NCBI GenBank assembly: GCA_949288785.1
Contig: CASELQ010000010.1
Location: 18,378-82,377, forward strand
Direction of reading: 5' to 3'
Origin: an uncultured Eubacteriales bacterium
GTDB lineage: Bacteria; Bacillota; Clostridia; Christensenellales; Borkfalkiaceae
DNA length: 64,000 nt
Numbering within the stretch: position 1 is the stretch's first letter; each line of letters opens with the position of its first letter. The translations under genes were made by a program, and so were the position numbers. Below are positions 7,736 through 15,468 of the stretch, piece after piece. The notes below the pieces were generated by a model. The model saw only the letters and a program-made list of their open reading frames with translations. It made no database searches and was not told where the DNA came from.

Positions 7736-8392
7736 ATGAAAAAAAGTATGTACAGCCTTATGCTTAACGAAGATATTATAAGGGAAATTGATAAGCTTGC
7801 GGCAAAGAACAACACAAACCGCTCCAACACCATAAACCAGATATTGGCGGAACACCTGTCCCTCATCACGCCGGAAAAACACGTGCAGAATATTTTCGAG
7901 GAAATAGACCGCCTTATAGGAAACAGCAACGAATATATGCTGTATTTTCAGCCGAACGACATGACTATGTCCATAAAGAGTTCTTTAAAATACCACTACC
8001 GCCCCACCATAAGGTACGAAGTGGAAATGTACAGAACCCCGGGCGAAACCATAGGGCAGTTAAAAATTAACTTCCGCACCACGTCCGGAGAACTGCTCAT
8101 GGAACTTACGCGGTTTTTCAAGATATGGATGCAGCTGGAAAACATATATATAAAGCACTTCTTCCCCGCTGGGGATATAGAGTACGGAATGGAAAACGGC
8201 AGGTTTACCCGCTCCTTTGCCATCCCGAGGGACGCCGCCTACACCGAAGAGCAGACGGGCGCCGCCATAAGCAACTATATATCCGCGTTTGACGATATGC
8301 TTAAAACCTATCTTGCGGGCGGGTTCAGCGGCACCCGCGATATAGAAAACAGGTACCTGCAATATCTGAACGGCGGCGCGCTTATAATTTAG
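7736..8392 (+). CDS. Ribbon-helix-helix DNA-binding protein with unknown C-terminal domain
   Basis: A 218-residue protein. Residues 4-45 fit a CopG/Arc-type ribbon-helix-helix: a short strand (YSLMLN), then helices IIREIDKLAAKNNTNRSNTINQILAEHL. The remaining 170 residues are an unassigned domain with mixed strands and helices (for example SSLKYHYRPTIRYEVEM and SYISAFDDMLKTYLAGG). The start has GAAAGGAGG at good spacing. The gene lies 84 bases upstream of clpB in the same direction with no terminator between, so the two are likely co-transcribed and a regulatory link to the chaperone is possible but unproven. Confidence 0.78.
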   Translation: MKKSMYSLMLNEDIIREIDKLAAKNNTNRSNTINQILAEHLSLITPEKHVQNIFEEIDRLIGNSNEYMLYFQPNDMTMSIKSSLKYHYRPTIRYEVEMYRTPGETIGQLKINFRTTSGELLMELTRFFKIWMQLENIYIKHFFPAGDIEYGMENGRFTRSFAIPRDAAYTEEQTGAAISNYISAFDDMLKTYLAGGFSGTRDIENRYLQYLNGGALII

Positions 8393-8476
8393 CGTAAAAA
8401 AATTATCATAACCGAAAAAGGTAAAAATATAAAGATAGAATAACAGAGTAAAAAAGGAAAAAAGGAGGAAACCAAA

Positions 8477-11068
8477 ATGAACGCGCAAAAATTGACAAAA
8501 AAGGCGCTGGAAGCGCTTAATTCGGCGCAGAACATAGCGCTTGAAAATCAGAATATGCAAATAATGCCGGAGCATCTTTTATATGCCCTTGTCGACCAGG
8601 AAGGCGGGCTTATCCCCCAGCTGCTTAAACGCGCGGGCGTGAATACCGATAATCTTCTGGCACTTTTAGACGGGGAGATAAGCAAGATTCCCGCCGTTTC
8701 CGGCAGCGGCAGAGAGCCGGATAAAATATACATCTCCCCTCTTACGGATAAAATATTAAGCGGTGCGGAGCGGCTTGCGGACTCTCTTAAAGACGAATAC
8801 GTTTCGGTAGAGCACATAATGCTCTCGATATTCGACAACCCTTCGGACGGGATAAGAAATATCTTCCGTTCGCTGGGGATAACAAAGCAAGGCTTTACCG
8901 AGCAGCTTAAAAAAGTAAAGACGGACAGAGTTACCAGCGACGAGCCGGAAAACACCTACGATTCTCTCAATAAATACGGGTTTGACCTGGTGCAGCGGGC
9001 GCGGGAACAAAAACTCGACCCCGTGATAGGCAGAGATAACGAGATAAGGAACGTTATCCGCATACTTTCGAGAAAGTCCAAAAACAACCCCGTGCTCATC
9101 GGCGAGCCGGGCGTGGGCAAAACCGCCATTGCCGAAGGGCTTGCCCAGCGGATCGTGCGCGGGGACGTGCCGGAAGGGCTTAAAAACAAGACGGTTTTCG
9201 CGCTGGATATGGGTTCGCTAATAGCGGGCGCCAAATTCCGCGGGGAGTTCGAAGAGCGGCTTAAAGCCGTACTGAACGAGATAAAAAAGAGCGAAGGCAA
9301 AATAATACTGTTCATAGACGAACTGCACACCATAGTGGGCGCGGGCAAATCGGACGGGGCGATGGACGCCGGGAATCTCTTAAAGCCCATGCTGGCGCGC
9401 GGCGAACTGCACTGCATAGGCGCCACCACGCTGGACGAGTACAGAAAGTATATAGAAAAGGACGCGGCGTTGGAGCGGCGTTTCCAGCCGGTAATGGTAG
9501 ACGAACCCACCGTGGAAGACACGATATCCATACTGCGCGGCTTAAAGGAACGTTACGAAGTGTTCCACGGCGTGCAGATACACGACCAGGCGCTGATTGC
9601 CGCCGCCACCCTGTCAAACCGCTATATTACGGACAGGTTTCTGCCCGACAAGGCGATAGACCTTGTGGACGAGGCGTGCGCCACCATAAGGACGGAAATA
9701 GACTCCATGCCCCAGGAAATGGACGACACCTCCCGCAAGATAATGCAACTCGAAATAGAAGAGACGGCGCTCAAAAAGGAGACCGATACCCTCTCCATGG
9801 AAAGGCTTAAAAACATACAGAAAGAACTTGCCGAACTCCGCGAAAAGTTCGGCGCCATGAAAGCGCAGTGGGAAAACGAAAAGGCGGGTATAACCGCCGT
9901 ATCGGACACCAAGGCGGAAATAGAGCGCGCCAACGCCGAGATGGAAGCGGCGGAACGGCAGGGCGACTATGAAAAGGCGGCAAAACTCAAATACAGCCGC
10001 CTGCCGGAGTTGCAGAAAAAACTCGAAGAGGCGCAGAAAAAAGGCAGCGAAAAGCATACCCTTTTAAGGGACACGGTTACCGAAGAGGAGATTGCGCGGG
10101 TGGTATCGCGCTGGACGGGTATCCCCCTTACTAAACTTATGGAAGGCGAGCGGGAAAAGATACTGCACTTAGACGAAATACTGCATAAACGCGTTATCGG
10201 GCAGGACGAGGCGGTAACCAAAGTATCCGAAGCAATACTGCGCTCCCGCGCGGGGATAGCCGACCCCAACCGCCCGATAGGTTCGTTCATGTTCTTAGGT
10301 CCCACGGGCGTGGGCAAGACCGAACTTGCCAAGGCGCTTGCGGAAAGCCTGTTTGACGACGAGCACAATCTCATCCGCATAGACATGACCGAGTATATGG
10401 AAAAGTTCTCGGTATCCCGCCTTATAGGCGCGCCTCCCGGATACGTGGGTTACGACGAGGGCGGGCAACTTACCGAAGCCGTGCGGAGAAAACCCTATTC
10501 GGTAGTGCTGTTCGACGAGATAGAAAAGGCGCACCCGGACGTGTTCAATATCCTTTTGCAGGTGCTGGACGACGGCAGGATAACCGACAGCCGGGGGCGC
10601 ACCGTGGACTTTAAAAACACCATAATAATACTAACCTCCAACCTGGGTTCCTCTTACCTGCTCGAAGGGATAGACGAAAAGGGCGAAATAAGCGAGGAGG
10701 CAAAGGCGCAGGTTTCCGCACTGCTTAAACAGAGTTTCCGCCCCGAGTTTTTGAACCGGCTGGACGAGATAGTGTATTATAAACCGCTCACCAAGGACAA
10801 CGTAGCCAAGATAATAGACCTGCTCATTGCCGATTTAAGCGAAAGGCTTAACGAAAAGCAGTTAAAACTTTCCATAACGGACGCGGCGAAAGACCTTATT
10901 ATAGAAAACGGTTACGACCCCGTTTACGGCGCACGCCCCTTAAAGCGCTATCTGCAAAGCAAGGTGGAAACCATGATTGCAAAGGTAATTGTTTCCAAGG
11001 ACCTTTTGCCCGGCAACGTTATAGAGGTGGACGCCGCCGGCGGAGACTTTACGATAAACGTAAAATAA
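8477..11068 (+). CDS. clpB: ATP-dependent disaggregase ClpB
   Basis: A cytoplasmic hexameric AAA+ chaperone that extracts proteins from aggregates together with DnaK. The 863-residue length is standard. Domains in order: N-terminal Clp repeat (residues 1-150, starting [14 protein letters not shown]), first AAA+ module with Walker [10 protein letters not shown] (209-217) and Walker B ILFIDELH, the long coiled-coil M-domain inserted around residues 410-520 (distinguishing ClpB from ClpC/ClpA), and a second AAA+ module with GPTGVGKTE and [12 protein letters not shown]. The C-terminal D2-small domain ends the protein. AAAGGAGG precedes the ATG. It follows an RHH regulator gene; no known heat-shock operator is visible. 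Confidence 0.97.
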   Translation: MNAQKLTKKALEALNSAQNIALENQNMQIMPEHLLYALVDQEGGLIPQLLKRAGVNTDNLLALLDGEISKIPAVSGSGREPDKIYISPLTDKILSGAERLADSLKDEYVSVEHIMLSIFDNPSDGIRNIFRSLGITKQGFTEQLKKVKTDRVTSDEPENTYDSLNKYGFDLVQRAREQKLDPVIGRDNEIRNVIRILSRKSKNNPVLIGEPGVGKTAIAEGLAQRIVRGDVPEGLKNKTVFALDMGSLIAGAKFRGEFEERLKAVLNEIKKSEGKIILFIDELHTIVGAGKSDGAMDAGNLLKPMLARGELHCIGATTLDEYRKYIEKDAALERRFQPVMVDEPTVEDTISILRGLKERYEVFHGVQIHDQALIAAATLSNRYITDRFLPDKAIDLVDEACATIRTEIDSMPQEMDDTSRKIMQLEIEETALKKETDTLSMERLKNIQKELAELREKFGAMKAQWENEKAGITAVSDTKAEIERANAEMEAAERQGDYEKAAKLKYSRLPELQKKLEEAQKKGSEKHTLLRDTVTEEEIARVVSRWTGIPLTKLMEGEREKILHLDEILHKRVIGQDEAVTKVSEAILRSRAGIADPNRPIGSFMFLGPTGVGKTELAKALAESLFDDEHNLIRIDMTEYMEKFSVSRLIGAPPGYVGYDEGGQLTEAVRRKPYSVVLFDEIEKAHPDVFNILLQVLDDGRITDSRGRTVDFKNTIIILTSNLGSSYLLEGIDEKGEISEEAKAQVSALLKQSFRPEFLNRLDEIVYYKPLTKDNVAKIIDLLIADLSERLNEKQLKLSITDAAKDLIIENGYDPVYGARPLKRYLQSKVETMIAKVIVSKDLLPGNVIEVDAAGGDFTINVK

Positions 11069-11215
11069 CTTAAATCACGGTAATTCACCGGGCAAAATAA
11101 CAAGACTTTAAGAATTTAGCCGTTATTTAAAAGGTAATATAAAATTTTTTACTTATTTTGCCCTAAGCTTACGGCAAAAAAAAATTAAAAAACACGCAAA
11201 ATATATTAAACCCTT

Positions 11216-11244
11216 GCGGGGCGGCGCAAATTGCGCCGCCCCGC
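11216..11244 (+). terminator. GC-rich hairpin after clpB
   Basis: 14-bp perfect stem GCGGGGCGGCGCAA / TTGCGCCGCCCCGC with a one-base centre and no T-run. It also faces the minus-strand gene end at 11308. Confidence 0.65.
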
Positions 11245-11307
11245 ATTAAATTCGTCTTTTAACCTGTTTCCGATTTAATCAGTTATATCTTTTCGCCTGC
11301 TCCCGAT

Positions 11308-11673
11308 TTACGCGACAACAAGTTCATTCCCCTGAACGGTAAAGGTCGTGCCCCAAAACGTAACCTCGGTTATCGCGCCGGTATCGTCCGTGGTTACTTC
11401 CGCGTCCAACGTGTATCCAAGCAACCACACGTTTTCTTCTATCGGTTTTATATAGTCGTCCCTGTATATCTCGGCGTAGCGCCTGCCGTCCTCCTGCGGC
11501 TCGGTTATCTTTACAAGCAGAACGAGGTCCATATTCAGCAAAAACACGTTGTTTTCCGCATTCGGCTCGGAGGGCGTTTCGCCCGAGGGCTGCCACGAAC
11601 AGAGCGTTATATCTTTGTCCGACCTGTCTATAAAGTAATAGTTATCGGGAGAATCTCCGCCCATATGCAGCAA
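11308..11673 (-). CDS. C-terminal fragment of the secreted repeat protein (third frame)
   Basis: The 121-residue open frame is the last part of the gene that begins at 15021. The same frame is open further upstream to the G9 tract at 11817-11825, where GGERCLFTSHAETFVEVKA parallels GGETCLFTNVV of the middle segment. It carries the last copy of the C-terminal repeat unit (PSGETPSEPNAENNVFLLN, then AEIY, GYTLDAEVTTD, TFTVQGNELV) and ends without LPXTG, membrane helix or dockerin. Restoring one G (or losing two) in the tract would join it to the middle segment. Confidence 0.7.
   Translation of the reverse strand: MLHMGGDSPDNYYFIDRSDKDITLCSWQPSGETPSEPNAENNVFLLNMDLVLLVKITEPQEDGRRYAEIYRDDYIKPIEENVWLLGYTLDAEVTTDDTGAITEVTFWGTTFTVQGNELVVA
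11533..11595. repeat. 63-bp exact repeat, copy 1
   Basis: Identical base for base to 12594-12656. Encodes the FLLN...PSEPNAENN...PSGETPSEP region of the repeat unit. Such identity inside otherwise diverged protein repeats suggests recent duplication or gene conversion. Confidence 0.9.
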
Positions 11674-11777
11674 TATTATATCGGTTTTATCGGTTAGTTC
11701 ATAGGTGTATACAATCGGCTCCGACCATTCTATAACGGTAACGGTGCGTTCGGTCTCGTTTAAAATGGCTTTTACCT

Positions 11778-13502
11778 CTACAAAAGTTTCGGCATGGCTG
11801 GTAAAGAGGCAGCGCTCCCCCCCCCGTTTTCCAGTTCGAGAACAATGCTGTTACCCTGCACGGTAAAGTTCATACCCATAAAGTTCACGCTCGCAAAGGC
11901 GCCGTTCTCGCCCGTCTCCACGGTCGCGGCAACGGTAGCAAACGGAATATAGCCTTCCTCGCCGAGTTCAGGCATTTTACGGTATATTACCGCATAATAT
12001 CCGCCGTTTATATCGTCATAAATAAAGGCAACCAGCGCGGCCTCCCCGCTTAAGTCCGCCGAATATATATGTTTGGATGCTTCCGCCGCCTGCGGGAAGC
12101 CCATACTTTCGTTCCACTCCGCAGTAGAAACCCAGGGCATTATAAGAAGCGCGTTCGGGAAAGTCCTGTCAATATAGGCGTAGAGCGCGGGAATATCCGT
12201 TCCGGGTGAAAAAAGAGTTATCACGTTGTTGTTGTAGCCGCTCAGATATTCAAAGGAATACTCCGCCGTTCCGCTGTCGGTATACACTACGAGCATGCGG
12301 TTTTCCTCATCCAGATACCCCACCGCATCTATCGCGCCTATCGGTATATACGTAACGGTGCATAAAACGAAGTTATCCGGAGCGGCGGGAATAAGCGCCG
12401 TGCCGCGCACGATAAATTCCATTCCGAAAGCGCTGCCGCCCGTTATCTTGCCCTCTCCGTCAAAAGTAACGGTTGCGTCCAGCGTGTAGGCGAGGACATA
12501 TTCCGAACCGTCATACTCATACATTTCGGCATAGCCTATGCCGTCTTCCCCTATGTTCACAAGCCTTATAAGAGTGTCCGAACCGCCGCCCAAATTCAGC
12601 AAAAACACGTTGTTTTCCGCATTCGGCTCGGAGGGCGTTTCGCCCGAGGGCTGCCAGGGGTAAAGCGAAAGCGTCTCCCCGCTCCTGTCTATGCAATAGT
12701 AGTTGAGAGGATATCCGTCTCCCATATTCAGCAATATTATATCGGTTTTATCGGTTGTTTTATAGGTAAACACGCGTTTTTCGCCGTAAGGCGTGGTAAT
12801 CGTTATATAGTGCCCCACTTCGTCTATAAGGGCGTCGGACTGCGTAAGCCCCATCACGACGTTGGTAAACAGGCAGGTTTCGCCGCCCGGAAGTATAGTT
12901 ACGGTAAAGGTATATACCGTGCCGTTATACGTTACGGTAAAGGTCTGGTCGCCCACCGTATTGAAGTTCACGCCCGAAAAATCTATCATCTCCGCCGTAA
13001 GATACAAAGACGCCTCGTCTTCCCACATGCTGATATTTTCTATCTCGATTACTTTACTGAGCGTCGCCTGCTTTTCCGCTGCGGCAATTTTCGCCTCTTC
13101 CTCGGTAACGCCGGCGTTCAGAACGAGCGAACCGCCCGAAAAGCTGCCCCTGTAAGACACGTTTTCGTCTGTGAAGATCCACGCATTGATATTTTCCTGC
13201 CAACCTTGGTTGAACGTGCTCTTTACGGTGATCTTATAGTCGCCTATATCGCACGAAAAAACGTCGAAAATATTCTCCCCGCTCTCGTCGTAAACCTCGT
13301 TCACGCTCTCGTAATAAACAACGTAATATCCGGATATTTCAAGGTCATGCCTTATATACCACCCGCTCAACCCGCTTTGTTCCGAACGGTTAAAATATAT
13401 CGTCGTATAGCCGCTGTTGTACCCGTCTTCCGTGAAGTATACGAATTGAGAATTGTTTCTGCCGAAATCTCCGTTTGCAAAAGTCGTTTCGGGCATCAGC
13501 AC
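11778..13502 (-). CDS. Middle segment of the secreted repeat protein (second frame)
   Basis: A 574-codon open frame with only a weak GTG as apparent start, because it is really the continuation of the gene starting at 15021. It contains beta-rich, Ig-like strands (TVGDQTFTVTYNGTVYTFTVTILP) and at least two copies of a C-terminal unit of about 110 residues: KTDIILLNMGDG, WQPSGETPSEPNAENN, YAEMYEYD, YTLDATVTFDGEGKI, MEFIVRGTALIPA, then a more diverged copy ending MGMNFTVQGNSIVLELENGGGS. The frame runs off at the G9 tract (11817-11825) and stops at 11778. It probably faces the cell exterior; ligand unknown. Confidence 0.7.
   Translation of the reverse strand: MLMPETTFANGDFGRNNSQFVYFTEDGYNSGYTTIYFNRSEQSGLSGWYIRHDLEISGYYVVYYESVNEVYDESGENIFDVFSCDIGDYKITVKSTFNQGWQENINAWIFTDENVSYRGSFSGGSLVLNAGVTEEEAKIAAAEKQATLSKVIEIENISMWEDEASLYLTAEMIDFSGVNFNTVGDQTFTVTYNGTVYTFTVTILPGGETCLFTNVVMGLTQSDALIDEVGHYITITTPYGEKRVFTYKTTDKTDIILLNMGDGYPLNYYCIDRSGETLSLYPWQPSGETPSEPNAENNVFLLNLGGGSDTLIRLVNIGEDGIGYAEMYEYDGSEYVLAYTLDATVTFDGEGKITGGSAFGMEFIVRGTALIPAAPDNFVLCTVTYIPIGAIDAVGYLDEENRMLVVYTDSGTAEYSFEYLSGYNNNVITLFSPGTDIPALYAYIDRTFPNALLIMPWVSTAEWNESMGFPQAAEASKHIYSADLSGEAALVAFIYDDINGGYYAVIYRKMPELGEEGYIPFATVAATVETGENGAFASVNFMGMNFTVQGNSIVLELENGGGSAASLPAMPKLL
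11817..11825. repeat. C9/G9 homopolymer inside the surface-protein gene
   Basis: Nine C on the plus strand (nine G in the coding strand). As written, the coding frame shifts out and terminates 40 bases later; a 10- or 7-base tract would keep the frame open to 11308. A typical contingency tract for slipped-strand switching. Confidence 0.85.
12594..12656. repeat. 63-bp exact repeat, copy 2
   Basis: Identical to 11533-11595, spaced 1061 bp apart. A second shared stretch of 28 bases (CAGCAATATTATATCGGTTT...) lies near 11668 and near 12730. Confidence 0.9.
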
Positions 13503-13518
13503 CGCTTTGCTTCCCGTT

Positions 13519-15021
13519 TCATATCCTTCGTAAGTAATGGTGAAAACAACGTCCGTCGGCTCCGATCTCTTTTATCTGCGCTTGGTCATAAGAAATCATA
13601 TCCTCCGTAAGAGGAACGTAAGAGGTTGTATTGTTGTTACGGTAAACGTTCAGCATAAACCCGTCTATATGCATAGTGAGTTCGTCGTTTTCGTCCACGG
13701 TTACGATAAAAGTATTGCAGCTTATACCGTTTACCGTGGTATCGTCAGGATCTATAAGCCGCAGATACGCATCCGCGCCCGAACCTTTGTATTCTATATG
13801 CAGGTTATATTCGCCCGCCGCGGCGGAAGAGATGTCAAAGGGCTCGTTAGTATTCATATCGGTTACGGTAGCCCCCGCCTCTATCATAGCGGAAAGGGTG
13901 GTGTCCTCATAGCCGCCTACGTTATATTCGATTGAAACTATGGGATCCTCGCCGAGGTAGGTTTCTTTAATGTATATGGAAATTATCTCCCTGTCCGCGG
14001 GGTCTACTATCGTTACCGTAAACTGTTTTGTAAACCCTTCGTACTCGGCGGTAAAGGTATAAGTACCCGCCGCGTCCCAATTCACGCTGCCCGCCGTTAT
14101 ATTCTTAAGGTCGCGCGGGCTGATGTAATCGTAATTCCAGTCGCTGTAACGAACGATAACTTTGGTATTATCAACGTCGCTCAGCAATATTTCGGAAGGA
14201 AGTTCTATATCAATTATTTCCGCAAGCCCCTCGTACGCGGCGGTAAAGCTGATATCTTCGTATATACCGCCGGTATAAGTAAACGTGCTTTCGCCGTAAC
14301 CGTAACTGTTGCCGTACTGGTCGAGCCAATAATTAAAAAGATGCCCGTCTTTTTCTGCGGGGGCGGTTACGGTAATCGCCTCGTTAGCGTTATAAAGCCC
14401 GTAAGTAAACCCGTCCGAAAGGGTGCCGCCGTTCACCTTTACGTTAACATATTCTCCGTCCGCCGGCCTTTCGATATTATAGTTATAATAACGCTGAGCG
14501 GCGCTGCCGTAATTAAGCATGGAATAAAGCAGGTCTTGCAGCATATGATCTTCCGTGCCGCCGTTCCTCATATTATAGGCATATTGCAGAATACTGTACT
14601 TAAAAGGCGCGCTGTAAACGGGCGTGCCGTTATCGTCGTAATATGCGCATACGTAAACGTCGTCCGTCATCTGTTTTGCGGCAAGTTCGGTAAAGCAGAA
14701 TACAGGATAAGTTACCCCGTTTATCTCCTGATGGTTATATACGTTCAACGTATAATCGGGGGCGCTCTCCGCAGTGTATTCCGCGGGTACGCTATCCCAT
14801 ACCAGCAGTTTTATAGAAGAGGTATCCTCTATATTTTCACTGCCCGCCGCGTAAAGTATGTACACGTTGTCCTCGAACTTTAAGTTGGCATAATGTATGT
14901 TGAGCGACTTTGCCCCGCCTTCTTCCGGCTGTGCCGCAATTGCAGAAACGCCGAACGCAAAACACAGCGCGCACATAACGCTCAATACGGCTGCCGCCGC
15001 TAACTTTAACCCTCTTTTCAT
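13519..15021 (-). CDS. Secreted repeat protein, N-terminal segment (frame broken near 13554)
   Basis: The first 500 codons of a large exported protein. Residues 1-29 are a classical signal peptide (MKRGLK, hydrophobic AAAAVLSVMCALCFAFGVSA, cleavage near AIA-AQ). Residues 30-230 form a domain common in surface proteins of this lineage (ILYAAGSENIED, LAAKQMTDDVYVCAYY, YSILQYAYN, LLYSMLNYGSAAQRYYNY). This is followed by an InlB-like strand (GGTLSDGFTYGLY, FNYWLDQYGN, FTAAYEG) and Ig-like (Big_3-type) domains (VRYSDWNYDYISPRDL, AGTYTFTAEYEGFTKQFTVTI). The frame ends wrongly after IKEIGAD at a duplicated GACG (13550-13557). Removing one copy gives IGADVVFTITYEGYE, which continues into the next segment. 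Restored, the protein would be about 1236 residues. RBS AAGGAG precedes the ATG. Confidence 0.78.
   Translation of the reverse strand: MKRGLKLAAAAVLSVMCALCFAFGVSAIAAQPEEGGAKSLNIHYANLKFEDNVYILYAAGSENIEDTSSIKLLVWDSVPAEYTAESAPDYTLNVYNHQEINGVTYPVFCFTELAAKQMTDDVYVCAYYDDNGTPVYSAPFKYSILQYAYNMRNGGTEDHMLQDLLYSMLNYGSAAQRYYNYNIERPADGEYVNVKVNGGTLSDGFTYGLYNANEAITVTAPAEKDGHLFNYWLDQYGNSYGYGESTFTYTGGIYEDISFTAAYEGLAEIIDIELPSEILLSDVDNTKVIVRYSDWNYDYISPRDLKNITAGSVNWDAAGTYTFTAEYEGFTKQFTVTIVDPADREIISIYIKETYLGEDPIVSIEYNVGGYEDTTLSAMIEAGATVTDMNTNEPFDISSAAAGEYNLHIEYKGSGADAYLRLIDPDDTTVNGISCNTFIVTVDENDELTMHIDGFMLNVYRNNNTTSYVPLTEDMISYDQAQIKEIGADGRCFHHYLRRI
13550..13557. repeat. Duplicated tetranucleotide causing a frameshift
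   Basis: CGTCCGTC on the plus strand (GACGGACG in the coding strand). Removing one GACG unit restores an uninterrupted reading frame with a sensible Ig-like strand, so the lesion is a +4 duplication. Confidence 0.8.
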
Positions 15022-15063
15022 TTTCTTTCTCCTTTTTGTTTCCAGGAATAAAAATTTCCCGGA

Positions 15064-15204
15064 TCAGCCTCCCGTTACGCCCGTAACGTCATCCCACTCG
15101 CCCTGATTGTCGCTGTCTCCGGTGCCGCCGGCGCCAGAAGAAAGCAACGGCTCATCCGCCGAAAAGGTAAAAAAATCCGCCTTTTCGTATGCGCGTTTTC
15201 TCAT
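15064..15204 (-). CDS. 46-residue peptide upstream of the secreted repeat protein
   Basis: A short gene: ATG at 15202-15204, TGA at 15064-15066, preceded by GGGGAGGG at the right distance. The product starts MRKRAYEKADFFTFSADEP, continues LLSSGAGGTG and ends DNQGEWDDVTGVTGG. It has a basic start, aromatic centre and Gly/Asp-rich acidic tail, without cysteines or a membrane segment. A strong promoter (15300-15328) drives it and the secreted-protein gene follows 42 bases after its stop, so they form one operon. Short peptides with a similar layout (a Y/F-rich front, LLSSG, acidic GEWDD end) occur next to surface proteins in gut bacteria as far as I recall. Function unknown; a RiPP-like or leader role is only a guess. 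Confidence 0.65.
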   Translation of the reverse strand: MRKRAYEKADFFTFSADEPLLSSGAGGTGDSDNQGEWDDVTGVTGG

Positions 15205-15241
15205 AAAAAACCCTCCCCGAATAAAATTCCGATAATTACTG

Positions 15242-15280
15242 CTGCCCGCAAGTTTTGCGGGCAGAGGGGCGCGCCCCTCT
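15242..15280 (-). promoter_or_regulatory. Two tandem hairpins in the leader of the peptide/surface-protein operon
   Basis: On the minus strand the 5' leader contains GAGGGGCGCGCCCCTC followed immediately by CTGCCCGCAAAACTTGCGGGCAG, both able to fold tightly, between the -10 box and the first ribosome site. An attenuator or mRNA-stabilising role is possible. Confidence 0.5.
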
Positions 15281-15299
15281 CATTGCTTCATTTAATTTT

Positions 15300-15328
15300 A
15301 TTATACTGCGCACAAAATACGCCGTCAA
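15300..15328 (-). promoter_or_regulatory. Promoter of the peptide/surface-protein operon
   Basis: Minus strand TTGACG (15323-15328), 17-base spacer, TATAAT (15300-15305). Confidence 0.8.
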
Positions 15329-15387
15329 GCGAAAATTTAAATTTTTTGCGTATTTTAAGCCTGTTTTACACTTTTTTTACATAAACT

Positions 15388-15412
15388 GCCGCCGCGCAAG
15401 TTGCACGGCGGC
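15388..15412. terminator. Hairpin between the oxoamine synthase gene and the peptide operon
   Basis: GCCGCCG and CGGCGGC arms enclose an 11-base loop. It lies downstream of the minus-strand gene order boundary, just past the end of the synthase gene at 15469. Confidence 0.45.
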
Positions 15413-15468
15413 GGGAAATTAAGGCGCGGCGCGCCGATTTTCAGTTATTAAACCGATACGTTGCGCCG

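Noticed and set aside
8393..8476. CIRCE or CtsR operator upstream of clpB
   Set aside because: Searched for TTAGCACTC-N9-GAGTGCTAA and GGTCAAA repeats; neither is present.
13519..13560. Programmed ribosomal frameshift in the surface-protein gene
   Set aside because: No slippery heptamer or downstream pseudoknot; a plain GACG duplication explains the shift.
12810..13610. 266-codon plus-strand open frame over the surface-protein gene
   Set aside because: Antisense to a beta-rich repeat protein with strong signals; no ribosome site; composition is that of a shadow frame.
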